In this document: in pieces, positions 10,053 to 22,114 of the stretch
How positions within the stretch are numbered: position 1 is the first letter of the stretch
How the letters are laid out: each line of letters opens with the position of its first letter
DNA from: Gari tellinella
Taxonomy: Eukaryota; Mollusca; Bivalvia; Cardiida; Psammobiidae
DNA: 64,000 nt
Direction of reading: 5' to 3'
Assembly (NCBI GenBank): GCA_922989275.2
Contig: OV277858.1
Span: 2,666,001-2,730,000, forward strand
Position numbers and translations under genes: made by a program
Notes under the pieces: model-generated
What the model was told of the DNA's origin: nothing
The model's input: the letters and a program-made list of their open reading frames with translations, nothing else
The model's database searches: none

Positions 10053-12476
10053 TTATGCCAATAGACTATACAATTTACTAACTATTTCCCATTTGACTTC
10101 AAAGTCTTCTTCTGTATTATTTTGTATTGCTATTAGCCTGTTTGAATCAATTTTGTGTTTCAAGTATATTTTAAAGGAATCAATACACATATTGCGCTTG
10201 TATTGCCTTGCAGTATATATATATTGTTTTAGGTATAAATATAATAAATTTAACTTTTTACAGTCCCCTCCAAATAGGATGGAAACTTCGTTTAATTGCA
10301 TATTTACATTGACATTGTTTAGAATTCGTTCAACTTGTTTTAAAAAGTAGTTTGTTTTTTCGCAGCTATAGAATATATGGGGAATTGTCTCTGGTAGTTT
10401 GTTACAAAAACTACAGAGATCATTTTCACTTAACTTCAGAGTAAACAAGTATGTGTTAACTGGTAGTAGTCTATGAAGTACTCTTACTTGTAACCATTGT
10501 AAGTTACTGTCTCTTGTCGTTTGGAAAGGTAAGTTATAAAATAAACTCCATTGACATTTTGTAAAAGTATAGTGTGAGTTCCACTTTTCCTTGCTTGTAG
10601 GTTCAGCATTATTTAAATTAAGGATATCATAGAAGACTCTACTACCAGACTTACAATTTAAGACTCGTTCAAAAAGGTGTGGTATAAATGGAAGGTGGAC
10701 GTCATTTTCCGGGTCTGTGCTACTATAGGTGTTTACATATTTTGATACTAGTTTTGTAACTCCAATGAAGAATAAACTGTTCACTTTGATGTTGTGCAAT
10801 TGCTCAAATTCCTCTAAAGTAAGTATTTTATTATTTTTGTATAAGTCATTCGTATATCGTATTCCCTTTTCGTACCATGATTTTAAAAAGATAGATTTAC
10901 CTCCAATTTGTATATGGGGGTTATAAAAAAGTGGACATTTTAGACAGTGCTCTTTATTTTTAACCGGTAATGCCCTTAAATAGGAAGTATATGCTCTTAA
11001 AACGTCTTTCCAAAATATATTATTTGTTTTGTGTGATGCTGTTTCTGTATAATGTTGGCCGCTATTTATAAGCTTTTCAATATTTAAAAAGTGATTTGTT
11101 AACGTTGTCCAAGAGGCGTCTGTTTGATATAGCCTTCGTATCCACGTACACTTCAAACCTTTAATAAAATTATGCGTGTTTATCATTCTAAGGCCACCTT
11201 CCTCATAGTCTTTAATAATTACGGTTTTTTTAATTTTTTCAGGCCCTTTCCAAAGGTAGTTAAAAAATAATTCATTTAAGGTTTTTAAAATGCTCTCATT
11301 TGGATCTGGTAATGCAATGAATAGATGGTTGAATAGAGGTAAAAATAGGGTTTTTATCACTGTTATTTTTCCGATTGGAGTGATGAATCTTCTGTTCCAA
11401 AACTGTATCATTTGTTTAAGAGATTTGACCTTTTCTTCATAATTTAATTTAATCATTTTGTCTAAATCAACATGGAATTTAACACCAAGTAGCTTAAACT
11501 CTTGATTGCCCCACACTAGTTTGAATTTTGTCTTAATTGATTCTGAACTATACTTTTTTGAACCAAACCAAATTACATGTGTTTTATCGAAATTTACATT
11601 TAGTCCCGAGAGTCTTGCGAAAGCACTTAGTTCATTCAGTGTTTGGTTGAGAGATATTGCCGACCCATCTAATATGATTGACGTGTCATCCGCGAACTGG
11701 GACAGTATATGTTTCGTGCCGTTTATAGTTAGGCCTTGTATATGCTTGTTTGCTTTCAACTTCTGGGTTAAAATTTCTGTACAGAGGATAAATATGTAGG
11801 GCGATAGCGGGTCTCCCTGTCTACAGCCCCTTTCAATATTAAAAAAGTCAGACAAAAACCCATTTTGAATAACACTTGACTTTATATCATTATAAAATAC
11901 AGATATCCATTTTTTAAAAGATTCCCCAAAATTAAAAAGATCTAAAACCTTTTGGATAAATTTCCAAGAAAGAGAGTCGAAAGCCTTCTCAAAGTCAATA
12001 AGTAGAAAAAGTCCAGGAATATCATTCTCCTCTGCATATTGCATAACATCGTATATAAGTCGTATGTTTTCTCCAATGTATCTGTTTTTCAAAAATCCAG
12101 TTTGTTCCACGCTTATGATAGTTGGTAGAATATTTTTTAGTCTATTTGCTATTGATCCAGATGCTATTTTGTATACAGTATTAAGAAGAGTAATTGGTCG
12201 CCAGTTTTTTAAGAATTGACGAGGTTTATTTTCTTTCGGAATGCATGTAATTATTCCTTGGCGTTGACTTATTGAAAGTATACCCTTATCAAATGCAGAG
12301 TTTATTGATCTAACAACAAGATAACCCAAGTCTTTCCAAAACATTTTAAAAAAGTTTGTAGTGAAACCATCACTACCTGGGCTTTTGTCATTTTTCATGT
12401 TTTTTAGAGTGTAACTAGCCTCTTGATAAGTTATATGACCCTCTAGATCTTCGGCCTGATTTTTTGTGATTAACAT
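10053..12476 (-). pseudogene. Reverse transcriptase of the Tx1/L1-like LINE (long open frame, 5' broken)
   Basis: An 807-codon open frame for the RT and C-terminal domain of an L1/Tx1-clade LINE. Visible motifs in order: DKSPGSDGFTTNFFKMFW (fingers), NWRPITLLNTVYKIAS, EQTGFLKNRYIGENIRLIYD, motif A LLIDFEKAFDSL, GCRQGDPLSPYIFILCTEIL, catalytic FADDTSIIL, then GLNVNFDKTHVIWFG. The C-terminal part has the Cys/His motif CSFCNKLPETIPHIFYSC seen in Tx1-type proteins. The apparent start is not native, because related residues continue upstream in other frames across lesions at about 12485 and 12560. RT catalytic residues are all present, but the protein could not be made with its endonuclease. Confidence 0.9.
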
Positions 12477-13632
12477 TTAATTCTTCATTGAAACTTTGAT
12501 TAAGAATATCTTTATCGTGATTTGAGTATAGTCTCTTATAAAATTGTTGTGTTTCGACTTTTGGTTTGAAATAAGACTTCCGTTTGTTTTCTCTAATTTG
12601 TTTATTGTTTTGTTAATATAGTTATGTTTTTCTAGACCACAGAAGAAGTTTGAAGGCTTTTCACCATGCTCTATCCATTTGGCCTTAGACCTGATTACAT
12701 GACCTTTAAGTTTACATTCTCTTAAATCTGAAAGGCTTTGTCTGCAGTTTTGTAAGTTTTGCGAATTTTCTTCTGTAAGATTGTCCTATAATTGTTTAAT
12801 TTTTTTAAGTAGGTCTGTTTCTTGTTTATTTATTTGCTTCTTTTTATAAGAGCCATAAGATATAGATTCCCCCCTGATTTCCATCAAAAGAGTTTCCAAG
12901 AACAGATCATCTGGTATCGTAAACTGTATGTCACTGCAATGTATATTATTGATGTTATCCAAATTATAAACAGGAATACAATATTGAGTCTGTATCTGTT
13001 TAATCTTATTTTGAATTTGCTGGACATATTGTAAATCATTCAATAAAGAGTCATTATGTTTCCATAATCCTTTACCGTGATGAACGTTTGTAAATAACAT
13101 GTTTAATTTTACAATAGAATGATCTGAGTTCAGACTTGGCTCTATATCACATGACTTTGAAAACTGTACCAAGTCTTCTGTAACGAGAAAAAAGTCTAAA
13201 CGTGCCTGTTGAATTGGACGAGTACGTCGCCATGTAAATCTCTTTTTGTCTGGGTAGAGGTCTCTATATATATCAACTAACTGTCTATTTTGTATATTTT
13301 CAAGTATTATATTTCTAGCGTTTTTGTTGTTAATTGTTTTGTAATTCTTGTAGTCCATTTGAGGGTCTATAATACAGTTAAAATCTCCGCATATTATATA
13401 TGAATCATTTCCAAATTCATCTATAATTTCGAAAATGTTATTAAAGAAACCCGGATTATCCCGGTTTGGCCCATAGAGGCTTACCAGTGTACATTTAAAA
13501 TCATCAAAAGTCAGATCTAAAATGACAAAGTTGCCATCTTCATCGCATACGCTTCTGTTAATATTTACTTTAATGTTATTATTAAAAAGAATAGCAACCC
13601 CTCTTGAACTAGATGAAAAACAGCTGAGGTAT
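12477..13632 (-). pseudogene. Truncated endonuclease and linker of the Tx1/L1-like LINE
   Basis: The minus strand encodes the C-terminal part of an AP-type endonuclease: SRGVAILFNN, LVSLYGPNRDNPGFFNNIFE, YIICGDFNC, TWRRTRPIQQARLDFFLV and the SDH motif (SLNSDHSIVKLNM). The linker after a stop at about 12784 reads KGHVIRSKAKWIEHGEKPSN and FFCGLEKHNYINKTINKLEK, a signature of L1/Tx1 proteins between EN and RT. The first catalytic residues of the endonuclease are missing through 5' truncation. The long open piece is 12786-13358, and homologous residues extend it to 13620. Confidence 0.85.
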
Positions 13633-13642
13633 ACAATTTATG
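13633..13642. repeat. Right target-site duplication of the Tx1/L1-like LINE
   Basis: Exact copy of the 10-mer acaatttatg found at 9753-9762, placed immediately beyond the truncated 5' end of the element. Confidence 0.85.
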
Positions 13643-14530
13643 TTTCTCCATTTATCGATCCCATGTAGTACATGCATTTGTAATCTGTAAACACCGACGG
13701 CCCAACGGATCTGATGCGTCCAGTAGCTATATAAACTTGAAAACTATTGTAAAGCTTACACAAGCGAGAACGCTACTTTATCTACAGGTGCGGCCTGGAA
13801 AGCGTGCAACCAGTGGACGAAAGCCGGACCGTACCTGTCACAATCTCGCATGTCAATTACATTATGCTTGTACTTTGTCCCTCCCTGTATATATGTTTCT
13901 ACAGTTATAACGAATTGCAATTCTTTATGTTTATTAACTGTTAACTAGTACGCAAGGATGACCGAAACTATATCAACTAAGAAACAAACATAATAATTAT
14001 CATTTAATTATGATACCTGTTCTAAGCAGGCAATCTACATGTACATGTATTTCCTGCTTCGGATAGGCTAGGTACCTCAGTCCTCCACTCTTGCCTGTGA
14101 AGCCTGTCTCAAATCTTGACTGCTGAATATTGAATGTTCAACATTTGCGTAGCCTACCCTCTGTATTGCTGGATGAGATTCGTCAGGAAAGAGAACTTGG
14201 TGCCAGTCAGCCTGCTTCTAATTCAAATTACTTCGTGACTACAATTTAACATAGCATCACGCGTCTAAATTTTGACCGAAATATGGGCGTCGTGCTCTGA
14301 TTGGTTGAGCGTGTGTATGTGTGTCTGTATGTGTTCTCGGGTTCACAATAAATTTCACTTTTATATTTCTCGATTAATAGAGATTGTCTGAAACCGAAAG
14401 TATCCACAGGAGGTAACCGACACGCACGATTTCGTTGAGTAACGATTCTTGGATTATCGTACTTTGTGAGCACGAATTGGGCGCGTTTGCCTTAAGTTGT
14501 CTTATTCGTAGGAACACTAGTGTTATTTTC
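13643..14530. other. Unassigned sequence
   Basis: I see no gene. The 75-codon minus frame at 14246-14473 has no recognisable motif. There is a short GT-rich stretch at about 14308-14330. Confidence 0.35.
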
Positions 14531-14551
14531 GGTTATCAGTTTGATGTTTAA

Positions 14552-14612
14552 TGAGCCGTTGGTGTATTGGTTAGTATCCATGATTCTCGTCCAGTCCGTC
14601 ACCGGAATTTAT
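14552..14612 (+). repeat. Decayed tRNA-like sequence, left member of an inverted pair
   Basis: The plus strand reads gccgttggtgtattggttag followed by tatccatgattctcg, close to the tRNA-like unit on the minus strand at 15103-15172 (ttggtgttgtggtcagcgtc, then cctgcttctcg). The A-box-like part is present, but the B box is degraded (no GGTTCGA). The two copies face opposite ways about 0.5 kb apart, which suggests they are arms of a foldback-type element, as seen more clearly at 32.5-34.9 kb. Confidence 0.45.
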
Positions 14613-15102
14613 TTTTCTTTATTGGTCATTACTTTTTAACGCAGTAAATAACAAATATCATCTATTAATGATTTATTTTCCGAAAAACCAATAAACAATA
14701 ACTAAACTAATATTTAATTTACTACTTACCAAGTGTATTTAGCACCAAATGTACGCCCTCATAGATCGGCTACCAATTTATGCATTGACCCTATCACTGT
14801 CTCATCGTATTCAATTCCATCCAAACATGGGGAAATCAATACTAAAGGTTCATATTTTACAGATTCTGATACATATCTCGAATAAATGGCGTCGTTATTG
14901 ATTCGGGTACATATAGATCTACACTTTTAAATGTGTTCAGGTTCCGTAGGGGAAAATTGATGACATTCTGAGATTTCATTAACATTTTTAAACTCATTGA
15001 ATTTTACATTTAAATCTTCTTAGAGGTGTTATTGTATGGAAAAAATGATTAACATTTTATATTAAAAATACATTTCTAAATAAAGAGTAAAAAAATATTG
15101 AA

Positions 15103-15172
15103 CCAGCTGGGATTCGAACCCGGGTCGCCTGGGCGAGAAGCAGGGACGCTGACCACAACACCAACGATACAA
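15103..15172 (-). repeat. tRNA-derived sequence with Pol III-type B box
   Basis: The minus strand contains gacccgggttcgaatcccag, a good B box and T arm, and an upstream D-arm-like ttggtgttgtggtcagcg. A run of seven T follows about five bases later, as for a Pol III terminator. The acceptor and anticodon stems do not pair convincingly, so this is a tRNA-derived (SINE-like) unit rather than a working tRNA gene. Confidence 0.6.
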
Positions 15173-15589
15173 TATATAGTATCTAATGTAACTTATCTAT
15201 ATAATAGCCGAAAAAAGGAGTGCTTTAAAACGATTCGTTGCACGAATTTCTACTGAATTCAGTCGCTTACCACATATGTTTGAATTGGTTATTTAGTTTG
15301 GAATAACATTGAACCCGTAGGTTACAATAAAATATTGTGAACCACCAAAAAAAAAGAAAACACGGTCTGGCTTACGCCATATCAACTACTACATATATAA
15401 GATTAGAACAACATACATTGATAGAAGGCACTGCAGAGGATTGCAGCGTGTATGATACATACATTTACATTTTCTGACATAACGTGAACGTGAAGGGTCG
15501 ACCATTGTATCTATTGTGTATGTTCCAATCGACTTAGTCGGTGCATATTGTAATTATTGTTTCTTATCGGTCTGGTTTTTTTTTTGTTT

Positions 15590-16080
15590 CTCTTGTTTGT
15601 CTGTTTGTCAAACATTTAACATTGGCTATAACTAAATATGCTATATGTGGTATATGTGTGGTATGTGCTCTTACCTTGAAAATGTATTTAGCCCTGTAAA
15701 CCCTGGGGCAAGGGTCATTAATTAAACAGGTAATGTATATGTAAAAATAGGAAAAATTTAACATTGACTATAATCTTTGAAGCTGCATGTAATAGAGACT
15801 TTATGCTTGGAACGTGTACTCACCTCAAAAGAACATTGAGCTCGGTACAGCTTGGGTCATGTCCAACCGAGTTTCATGTAATTTGAAGGTCATTTCAGAG
15901 CTTACCTCAACATTGGCTATAACTCTGGAACTACATGAGATTAAAACTCCATAGTTGGCATCTGTACTCGACTTAAAAAGCTCTTCAGCCCAGTACAGTT
16001 GGGTTATGTCAGACAAAAGTCAAGGTCATAAAGAGATCAAATATAGAACAAAATATTATTGGACATAACTCTAGTTTAAA
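15590..16080. repeat. Degenerate ~155-bp-unit repeat
   Basis: Recurring phrases (aacattggctataactctgg, tgtactca/ctcgac, aagctctt.ag.cc.gta, ggtcatgtc) suggest two to three decayed units of about 155 bp, like those of the repeats at 37.4-37.6 and 41.3-46.9 kb. There is no coding content. Confidence 0.45.
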
Positions 16081-18407
16081 ATCTAGTGAAAACTTGTTTT
16101 GACATGCAATATGATCTACCCGGTACATATATAGCAAAGTTCTCGGATGAAATCAATTCAAACTAATTCCAGGTAGTAAGTGTTTAAAACACACTCATGA
16201 TCTATAGTGAACTTAACGTAGGTGTATAACTGTAATCAGCAGTTTCCTGTTACGTGGGCGTAGACGTTAACTTCCATTTTCAACTGTCAGTCGCTCTGTT
16301 TTTGCAGTCCAAACGTCAAACTTTGTTCATTCGAGTCAGGTGATATTTTTGTTAAACTAAAAAGGATATTAGAGTACGCCTTGTGCAACAGTTACAGACG
16401 AAACACGTTTTTTTTATACGGTCAATTACATCATTAAATTTCTGTTTTTCTCCTACAAAGTTGTACTCACTCTCTAAGCATAAAAGAGGACACAATAATG
16501 TTCATGTTATGGGTGAGGAAAAAAACATATTCTGAATTTAAAATAATGCAGTAAACAAACCTTTTCAACTCTATCATAATATTTTCTTAGCCTGTGACAC
16601 TTTTATCGTCCAGCCCGTGACATTAAATATAGTTTTAGTATTGTTTTTTGGGGGATTTTCTGACCGATATGTACGGATATGTACACTTTATTCTATATGC
16701 ATACATTATGAATCAAAATCAACATACGTCATAGTTAGATTGTTCTTGTTTCTCAATCTATTCGATGAATACTCTTAGAAACAGTTTTACCGGTATAACA
16801 CACTAATATATATTACCTGTGCGGAGTAAACAGCTAGAAGTGTATTTGGCGTGATATTTGCTATCGTTTTCATAATGACATCAACAAAAAGGGATAAAAA
16901 CAAATACGTTACCATAAATCTTTTTTATGATCCTACATTGTTTATGTTTTCTTTTTGGCATCATTCCGTGTATAGTACGTGACACAGTCCAAACCGTTTC
17001 GCTATAGCTTTATGAGAAAGTTCAAAACCAATTTCCGTCGTGACATAGTTGTGTACCAGTGAACTGCATTATTTATGTTATTGTCTTTACTGGAGTTTTC
17101 AATAGCAGTTATGAGCCATGTTGGGTGACACTGACCTTTGCCCTTGACCTAATTGAACGTTGATTCAAGAGGTATTGTCGGTCAGAATTTAAAGCATCTA
17201 TGTGAACGCTTCAATGTCATTTTTCAGTATATTAAATTCAACTACAAGTATATAACTACAGGTGCAGGAGACGCATAACATACAACAAAGCATAAGTTAG
17301 ATTTATGACAAACGTTTGTTCAGCAACGTCTGACAAAATGGTTTGCGAACAGCGCGTATCCTTCCGATGCCGGCGTTCTTTCATTTAGTACAAACTAACA
17401 CAAACTGACACGGTACGGTAATGAAATCCATGAACATGTTAAATTAAATAGTCATACTATTTCACTGTATATTGGAAACAATCTTGTCTTGAACGCGCAA
17501 TAAACCGACATTCAGATGTAGTCCTTATGACGCAATAGTGTCGAACATGTTTATTTGCATCCGTTACTCTTATTCAAGGCATCATATATAAAGGATGCAT
17601 GTGGGAACCAAACACAAGCCAGATACCACCTGTAGGTACAATGATGAATTCTTAATATCTGTCATCTATATTTTTTTGGCTTACAACGACAAACGTTTTG
17701 TTGTCTTATCTACGCATAATATTCAATAGAGTTTCTTGTTATTTCATCCATGCTCCATAATGAAAGCAATCGATAATATTCGCAGGAAACCTCAAAGCAT
17801 TGCAACTTTACAACAAGTGGCGTACAACATGTGACCAAAACGGCCTGTTTCAGTCTGCAATGCATTTAGGCAGCGAATCAGACATGTGAAGAAGGCATGT
17901 TATGAAAAGTAACCAAGGTATGGTGATACACAATTATATGGTAAAACTCTTATAATTTACCATTTGAAGTAATATGTTTATTAAGTTCATTGCATTTGTG
18001 TACCATACACGTTCTATCACATTACTTTGACATGTTAACTTGTTAATAAGCATAAATATGTATTGGTGTCAACTGGAGCACCACTCTTTTTTGGCTATTT
18101 TCTTCAAAATATTTACATATATCAGTAAATGGTACACCATCAATGTATCAAAAGGTATCTAAATATGCCCACGTCTTCCCATTTGTACTTTTTGTGAAAA
18201 AGTGATTTCATAAAATTGAATTTTATTGCCAAAAAAGGTTGTTTTGGGTTATATTGTCATTGGTTGCCATGGTAACAGTGAGAATAACGTATTGTTGTTA
18301 TCGCAAAAATATATAGCATCAACACAACTATTAATAATTCGGCATTTATTATGTCACACATGTCTTTCCTGACTTAGAAAATAAAACAAAACACAATAGG
18401 GTCTTAT
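16081..18407. other. Unassigned AT-rich sequence
   Basis: No gene or RNA was recognised. Isolated gaccttgaccta phrases near 17130 resemble the F1 repeat family. At 18266-18280 there is a near-palindromic gttgccatggtaac sequence resembling an RFX X-box, of unknown relevance. Confidence 0.35.
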
Positions 18408-18567
18408 GGGGCCGTGACACCATGATGTTCTGGTCAACGCTCTCTGACGTTTGAACAAACGTTGGTAGTCCCCATGGTTGCTGGGATAGCGCCAGAAGAA
18501 CGCTAAAAAACTAAACGATTGAAACGTTCACATAACGTTGACCAGAACGGCATAGTGTGACGGCCCC
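18408..18567. mobile_element. 160-bp MITE with ~32-bp inverted termini
   Basis: The left end ggggccgtgacaccatgatg and the inverted right end ggggccgtcacactatgccg are followed on both sides by ttctggtcaacg. Terminal repeats are about 32 bp with four mismatches. The core (caaacgttggtagtccccat) is non-coding. No clear target duplication was found, so the superfamily is not assigned. Confidence 0.75.
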
Positions 18568-21203
18568 TGTATGGACCCCGAAAATCTAAAAATGTTAGCT
18601 TTTGAAAGGTCCGGATGAGGGTTAAGTCATTAAGCGTGATACAAATAACGAATAAATTGCAGTTTTTGTGCAGTCCGCCAACACAAGACGTTTTTGTAGT
18701 AACGTCATCAGGAAAACAGCTGAGTTAAGCGCGTGTATATAATATAAACTACCAATTCACATTACATAGTGACGTACCTTTGTAAACAATATTCCTTATT
18801 TTGATTTATGAGCGATCTAAATCGGTTAGTCTTCAAATTACACGTCTTCATGAACGGGCTCCGCTGACACTGCGCCCCGTACATTTCCCGATGACTTATG
18901 CTAGATGCTAAAGTGAAATGTAAGATTTGTCTATGTAAGCAAAAAAAAAAAAAAGTTGCTAAACTTTACAGAAAATCTACGTAAGCAAGAGAACATACCT
19001 TTTATTGGTGTTTTTTTCGAAACGCCACGCATAATTCTGAAAAGAAATAATACATGTGTATTAAGCAACCCTATAGCAAAATGTACCAAGCGGTGTTCTA
19101 TTAAATGGCAGCTTTGTTATACGAGTGGAGTACTTTACAAGCAAAACTATTTATAAAAAGGTACCATCATTTCATAACTCTTTGATATTTGCAAGGGAAA
19201 CCTTACGTCGCTACTGCTGGACATACAGATCGCTCATCATTGAGAAATAATTGGAAGAGAAGGTAAATAACAGACAAAAAAGTATGAATTGAAAGACAAC
19301 GTATTGGGTACGAAAACTGCAGAAGGGGATGTCACATCAAGGCTTGGCACCTTCAGTTTTACTAACTGTGATGCATCTCTAATTCCTAGCGCGACGAAGA
19401 TCTAGAAAAAATATGCAACTTGAGAGCAGCTTACACTATTACAAATCCATCTTAAATAATGGATGCAAAAATATTTACGTGAGGTATCATAACGCTTTAA
19501 ACTTCTAAATATCGATAACAAGTTTTTTTGTTTGTTTAATGTTAAACATTATTTTATTATATACATCTTTGTGTAACTACTAGGGATGGGGCCGACTATT
19601 TGATTATCGGAATTATCGCATAAGGGCCGACTATTGGAATCCGATTTAAGTATTCTAATAGTTGTCCCTGAAAAATGTTTTTGGAATTAGATCTAGTATT
19701 AAAAACATAATGTGGATTATCTATTTTTTTTAAGAGACTAATTCATTTTCTCCAACCAGTATAATCGGCCGCTTTTAGTCCTCGTGTATAGGGTGATTAT
19801 CAACCCGGCTAGTCAGTGTTTTGATAGCGCCTGTCAAGTTGTACACAGTTTGCAAACATTATCCCACCGTGTTATGTAATCGACGGCGCTTCCTTTATAT
19901 CGGACCAACGGTATCGCAGTTTACATGAGGTTTCATATATTGACATGTTAGGGAACCCTAGATGCCAAATAAAAGAGGGTGTTTAGCAGAGGACAATTAG
20001 GAGTATCCAATAAAAATTGACGAATTGTTAATATCGACAATCATAGCTTATTGAAATAAGCTCAAATGACGCCTTGCGTAAACGACCAATATCACGCTAC
20101 TACTAAGTAAAATCATCAAACATTCTTGTTACAGTCTTTTGTATATATCTGTTGCAAAAATAGTGTTACTTGTGCCGTAAAACGTCGCCCCGTACATGTA
20201 ATCAATATCGTTATCATTCCTACAGACTTCGTAAGATTATTGGACATATGAATTTTCAAAACCTATTTGTGAAACGTATTAGATCTGTTCTGAAAAAAGA
20301 GTATGATCCAACTATATTGGTGCGCACTTCACGTTTGGTTATCGATCAATCTACAATTGATAACTATGCTTTCCTCTTTGGTTGTGCGACGACAGACAGG
20401 GCTGAGCACTACATGATGCCTTCCTTAACCGGAACAGTTATGTCGGATTTTCGTGCTTTGTTTTCTCTCTCCCGCTCTGTCGTACCCTGCACTAATCCAT
20501 GCCTTACAGTTACTCGTGACTAGTCGCATGAGTACAATTTAAACGTTGCCATAGTGGTTTTTTTAACACGGGCTTGAGTGTCTAATTAGGTCCTGTGTTA
20601 CTAATAATCTTTTTGTCATATAATTTTTGTTAGATGTTTTACGTGCGTGTGTGTATGTGTGTGTTTGTTATAGTATGACTATGTGTGTGTGTGTTCAGCT
20701 TGGTGTATTTTTGATGTTGCGTTTCCTGCTTGAGTTGTTTGTATTTATATCATGAAATCTTCATATTTAATATACACAAGACGTAGATCTAGACTTATAA
20801 CAATATAATTATTACTGAAACGCAACATGTCACCGACTACTCCTTCGTCTGTATGGAAGCATTTACTCTTTCTGCCTGCCGACAATAAATCAGCAACCTG
20901 TAACATTTATCTGCATGCAAAAAGTTGAGATTGTGTTTTTTGATTAATTTTCAAAGCCGACAAAATATTTCCCATTGTTACAGATTCTGCATGATGGAAA
21001 ATTTGATTTGAAACTAATTTAAGTGCATATATACATGCTGTTAAACACGAAGACCACCATATCTTCAAATACTTGTTTAGCGTATGTGTTGATTAGGTGA
21101 AGAGTGTGTGCCCCGTGTGCAGCGTGAAGAGTACAATAGACAAAACGGTTTATTTCCAACTGACCTCGTTTACGTTTAAACCAGATCAGACTCCGGGTGA
21201 GCT
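18568..21203. other. Unassigned sequence with simple repeats
   Basis: Contains an A14 run (18942-18955), a sequence at about 19580-19790 with repeated gccgacta(t)tt phrases that may be a decayed DNA element, and a GT-rich microsatellite at 20640-20697. The 117-codon plus frame at 20170-20523 has no motif I recognise; it is noted but not called as a gene. Confidence 0.35.
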
Positions 21204-21395
21204 GGGGCCCGTTTCATGGATCTTCGTAAGACAAATGTTGTCGTAAGTCAGATCATAAAAGTCTCAATTATTATTGAAAAGACGATTCAATAAAGATGTC
21301 ACAAGACAGGATTAGATAGATATATCAGAGATTAAATGGATTTTAAAGTTTTGACTTACGACAACATTTGTCGAAAGCTGTTTATGAAACAAGGT
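21204..21395. mobile_element. MITE of the 'ggggcccgtttcat' family, copy 1
   Basis: Begins ggggcccgtttcatggatct and contains acaaatgttgtcgtaagtc, repeated inverted near the right end (gacttacgacaacatttgtc). The core has agatgtcacaagacaggat, also found in the second copy at 42.06-42.28 kb. The right terminus is decayed (tttatgaaacaagg). About 190 bp, non-coding. Confidence 0.7.
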
Positions 21396-21741
21396 AGCCA
21401 ACTCGGAATCGATAGCCATCGACGGTCATCGATTTCTTTACTGAACTCATGGCTGTAGTAAATTATTGCAAACATTGATAAGGTAATCAAATCAAATTTG
21501 TCACAGTTTACACATTCTGCTCATGTTTTTGTCAATCTAAGATAGGCATTTCTAGGAAGAAAACACTGATTGCATTTGATGTTGAATTGAGTTATACTCA
21601 CACCCATCGGACAAAGCGTTGGTGATATCAATTAAATTCAAATTCATTTGATATCAGTCTTAACGTTAATTCCAGGCGAATTATTCGAATTATTCGAAAA
21701 TATTAAACAAATATTCGAATAGCAATTTGGGTTCTAGTTCC

Positions 21742-21764
21742 CATATATATATATATATATATAT
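21742..21764. repeat. (AT)n microsatellite at the left edge of the Penelope locus
   Basis: About 23 bp of alternating AT. Every Penelope-like end in this window abuts such a tract; compare 24812-24822, 49918-49930, 53096-53115 and 59850-59881. Confidence 0.8.
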
Positions 21765-21868
21765 AGCGTTGATAATTTATAATGACAAACCTATGATTTA
21801 TATGTTTTATTTTACCTCAATATGATATTATATAAATCATAGCTTTGTCATTATAAATTATCAACGCT
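21765..21868. mobile_element. 104-bp perfect-stem hairpin (MITE-like)
   Basis: The left arm starts agcgttgataatttataatg and continues to cctatgatttatat; the right arm is its inverted complement ending attataaattatcaacgct, with one spacer of about 25 bp. The arms are about 38 bp with very few differences. It lies between the AT microsatellite and the 5' pseudo-LTR of the Penelope element; whether it belongs to that element is unclear. Confidence 0.7.
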
Positions 21869-21920
21869 TTATTTTTCCCGTGGTGTGGGATAATTTTCCG
21901 CACACTTTTATCTATATATA

Positions 21921-22092
21921 GCCACGTCATAGCAACAAATGTATTGCAATCACTGATGAGCTGAGAGGCGAAACGCGTATGGTTATACAAAAGAAAAAAA
22001 AGAAGTCGTGTTTAGTCATTTTTACCTTAACAATTATTTTTACTTTTGCCTGTCCGGCATTTGCCGGAATATTTTACATTGTCCGTCTATAT
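21921..22092 (+). repeat. 5' pseudo-LTR of PLE1
   Basis: Runs from gccacgtcatagcaacaaat through the hammerhead to ttttacattgtccgtctata. It matches the 3' copy at 24645-24822 and the copy at 59627-59803 by eye at roughly 85-90% identity. It contains a small stem, tccggcatttgccgga. Confidence 0.85.
21945..21988 (+). ncRNA. Hammerhead ribozyme A (type I, palindromic helix III)
   Basis: Core CTGATGA is at 21953-21959, helix II GCT-GAGA-GGC (last pair U-G) follows, and GAAA is at 21970-21973. Helix III is only CGCG, which is self-complementary, followed by the conserved U and cleavage-site A (predicted cut after 21979). Helix I pairs aatca upstream with tggtt downstream. Because CGCG cannot fold on itself, activity is expected from a dimer. 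Hammerheads in Penelope-like elements are established knowledge (Cervera and De la Peña, 2014). Confidence 0.85.
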
Positions 22093-22114
22093 ACAACCGA
22101 CTAAAGGACGGAAC

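Larger units (their letters stand above)
9763..13632 (-). mobile_element. Tx1/L1-like LINE, 5'-truncated, with A-rich tail and 10-bp TSD
   Basis: This is a minus-strand non-LTR retrotransposon. The 3' end is an A-rich tail seen as T-runs at 9763-9794, followed by a ~260-bp 3' UTR, an 807-codon reverse-transcriptase frame and the C-terminal two-thirds of an endonuclease. The 5' end stops inside the endonuclease (SSSSRGVAILFNN), exactly where the 10-bp target duplication predicts. This is therefore a classical 5'-truncated product of target-primed reverse transcription. The perfect duplication and long open RT frame suggest a moderately young copy. Lesions: a stop after KIKQL at about 12784, a frame change near 12560 and another near 12485. 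Confidence 0.9.

Noticed and set aside
9994..10350. 118-codon plus-strand open frame
   Set aside because: Antisense of the Tx1/L1-like RT C-terminal region.
20170..20523. 117-codon plus-strand open frame
   Set aside because: No motif recognised, no splice or promoter support, and surrounded by unassigned repeats; length alone is not enough.
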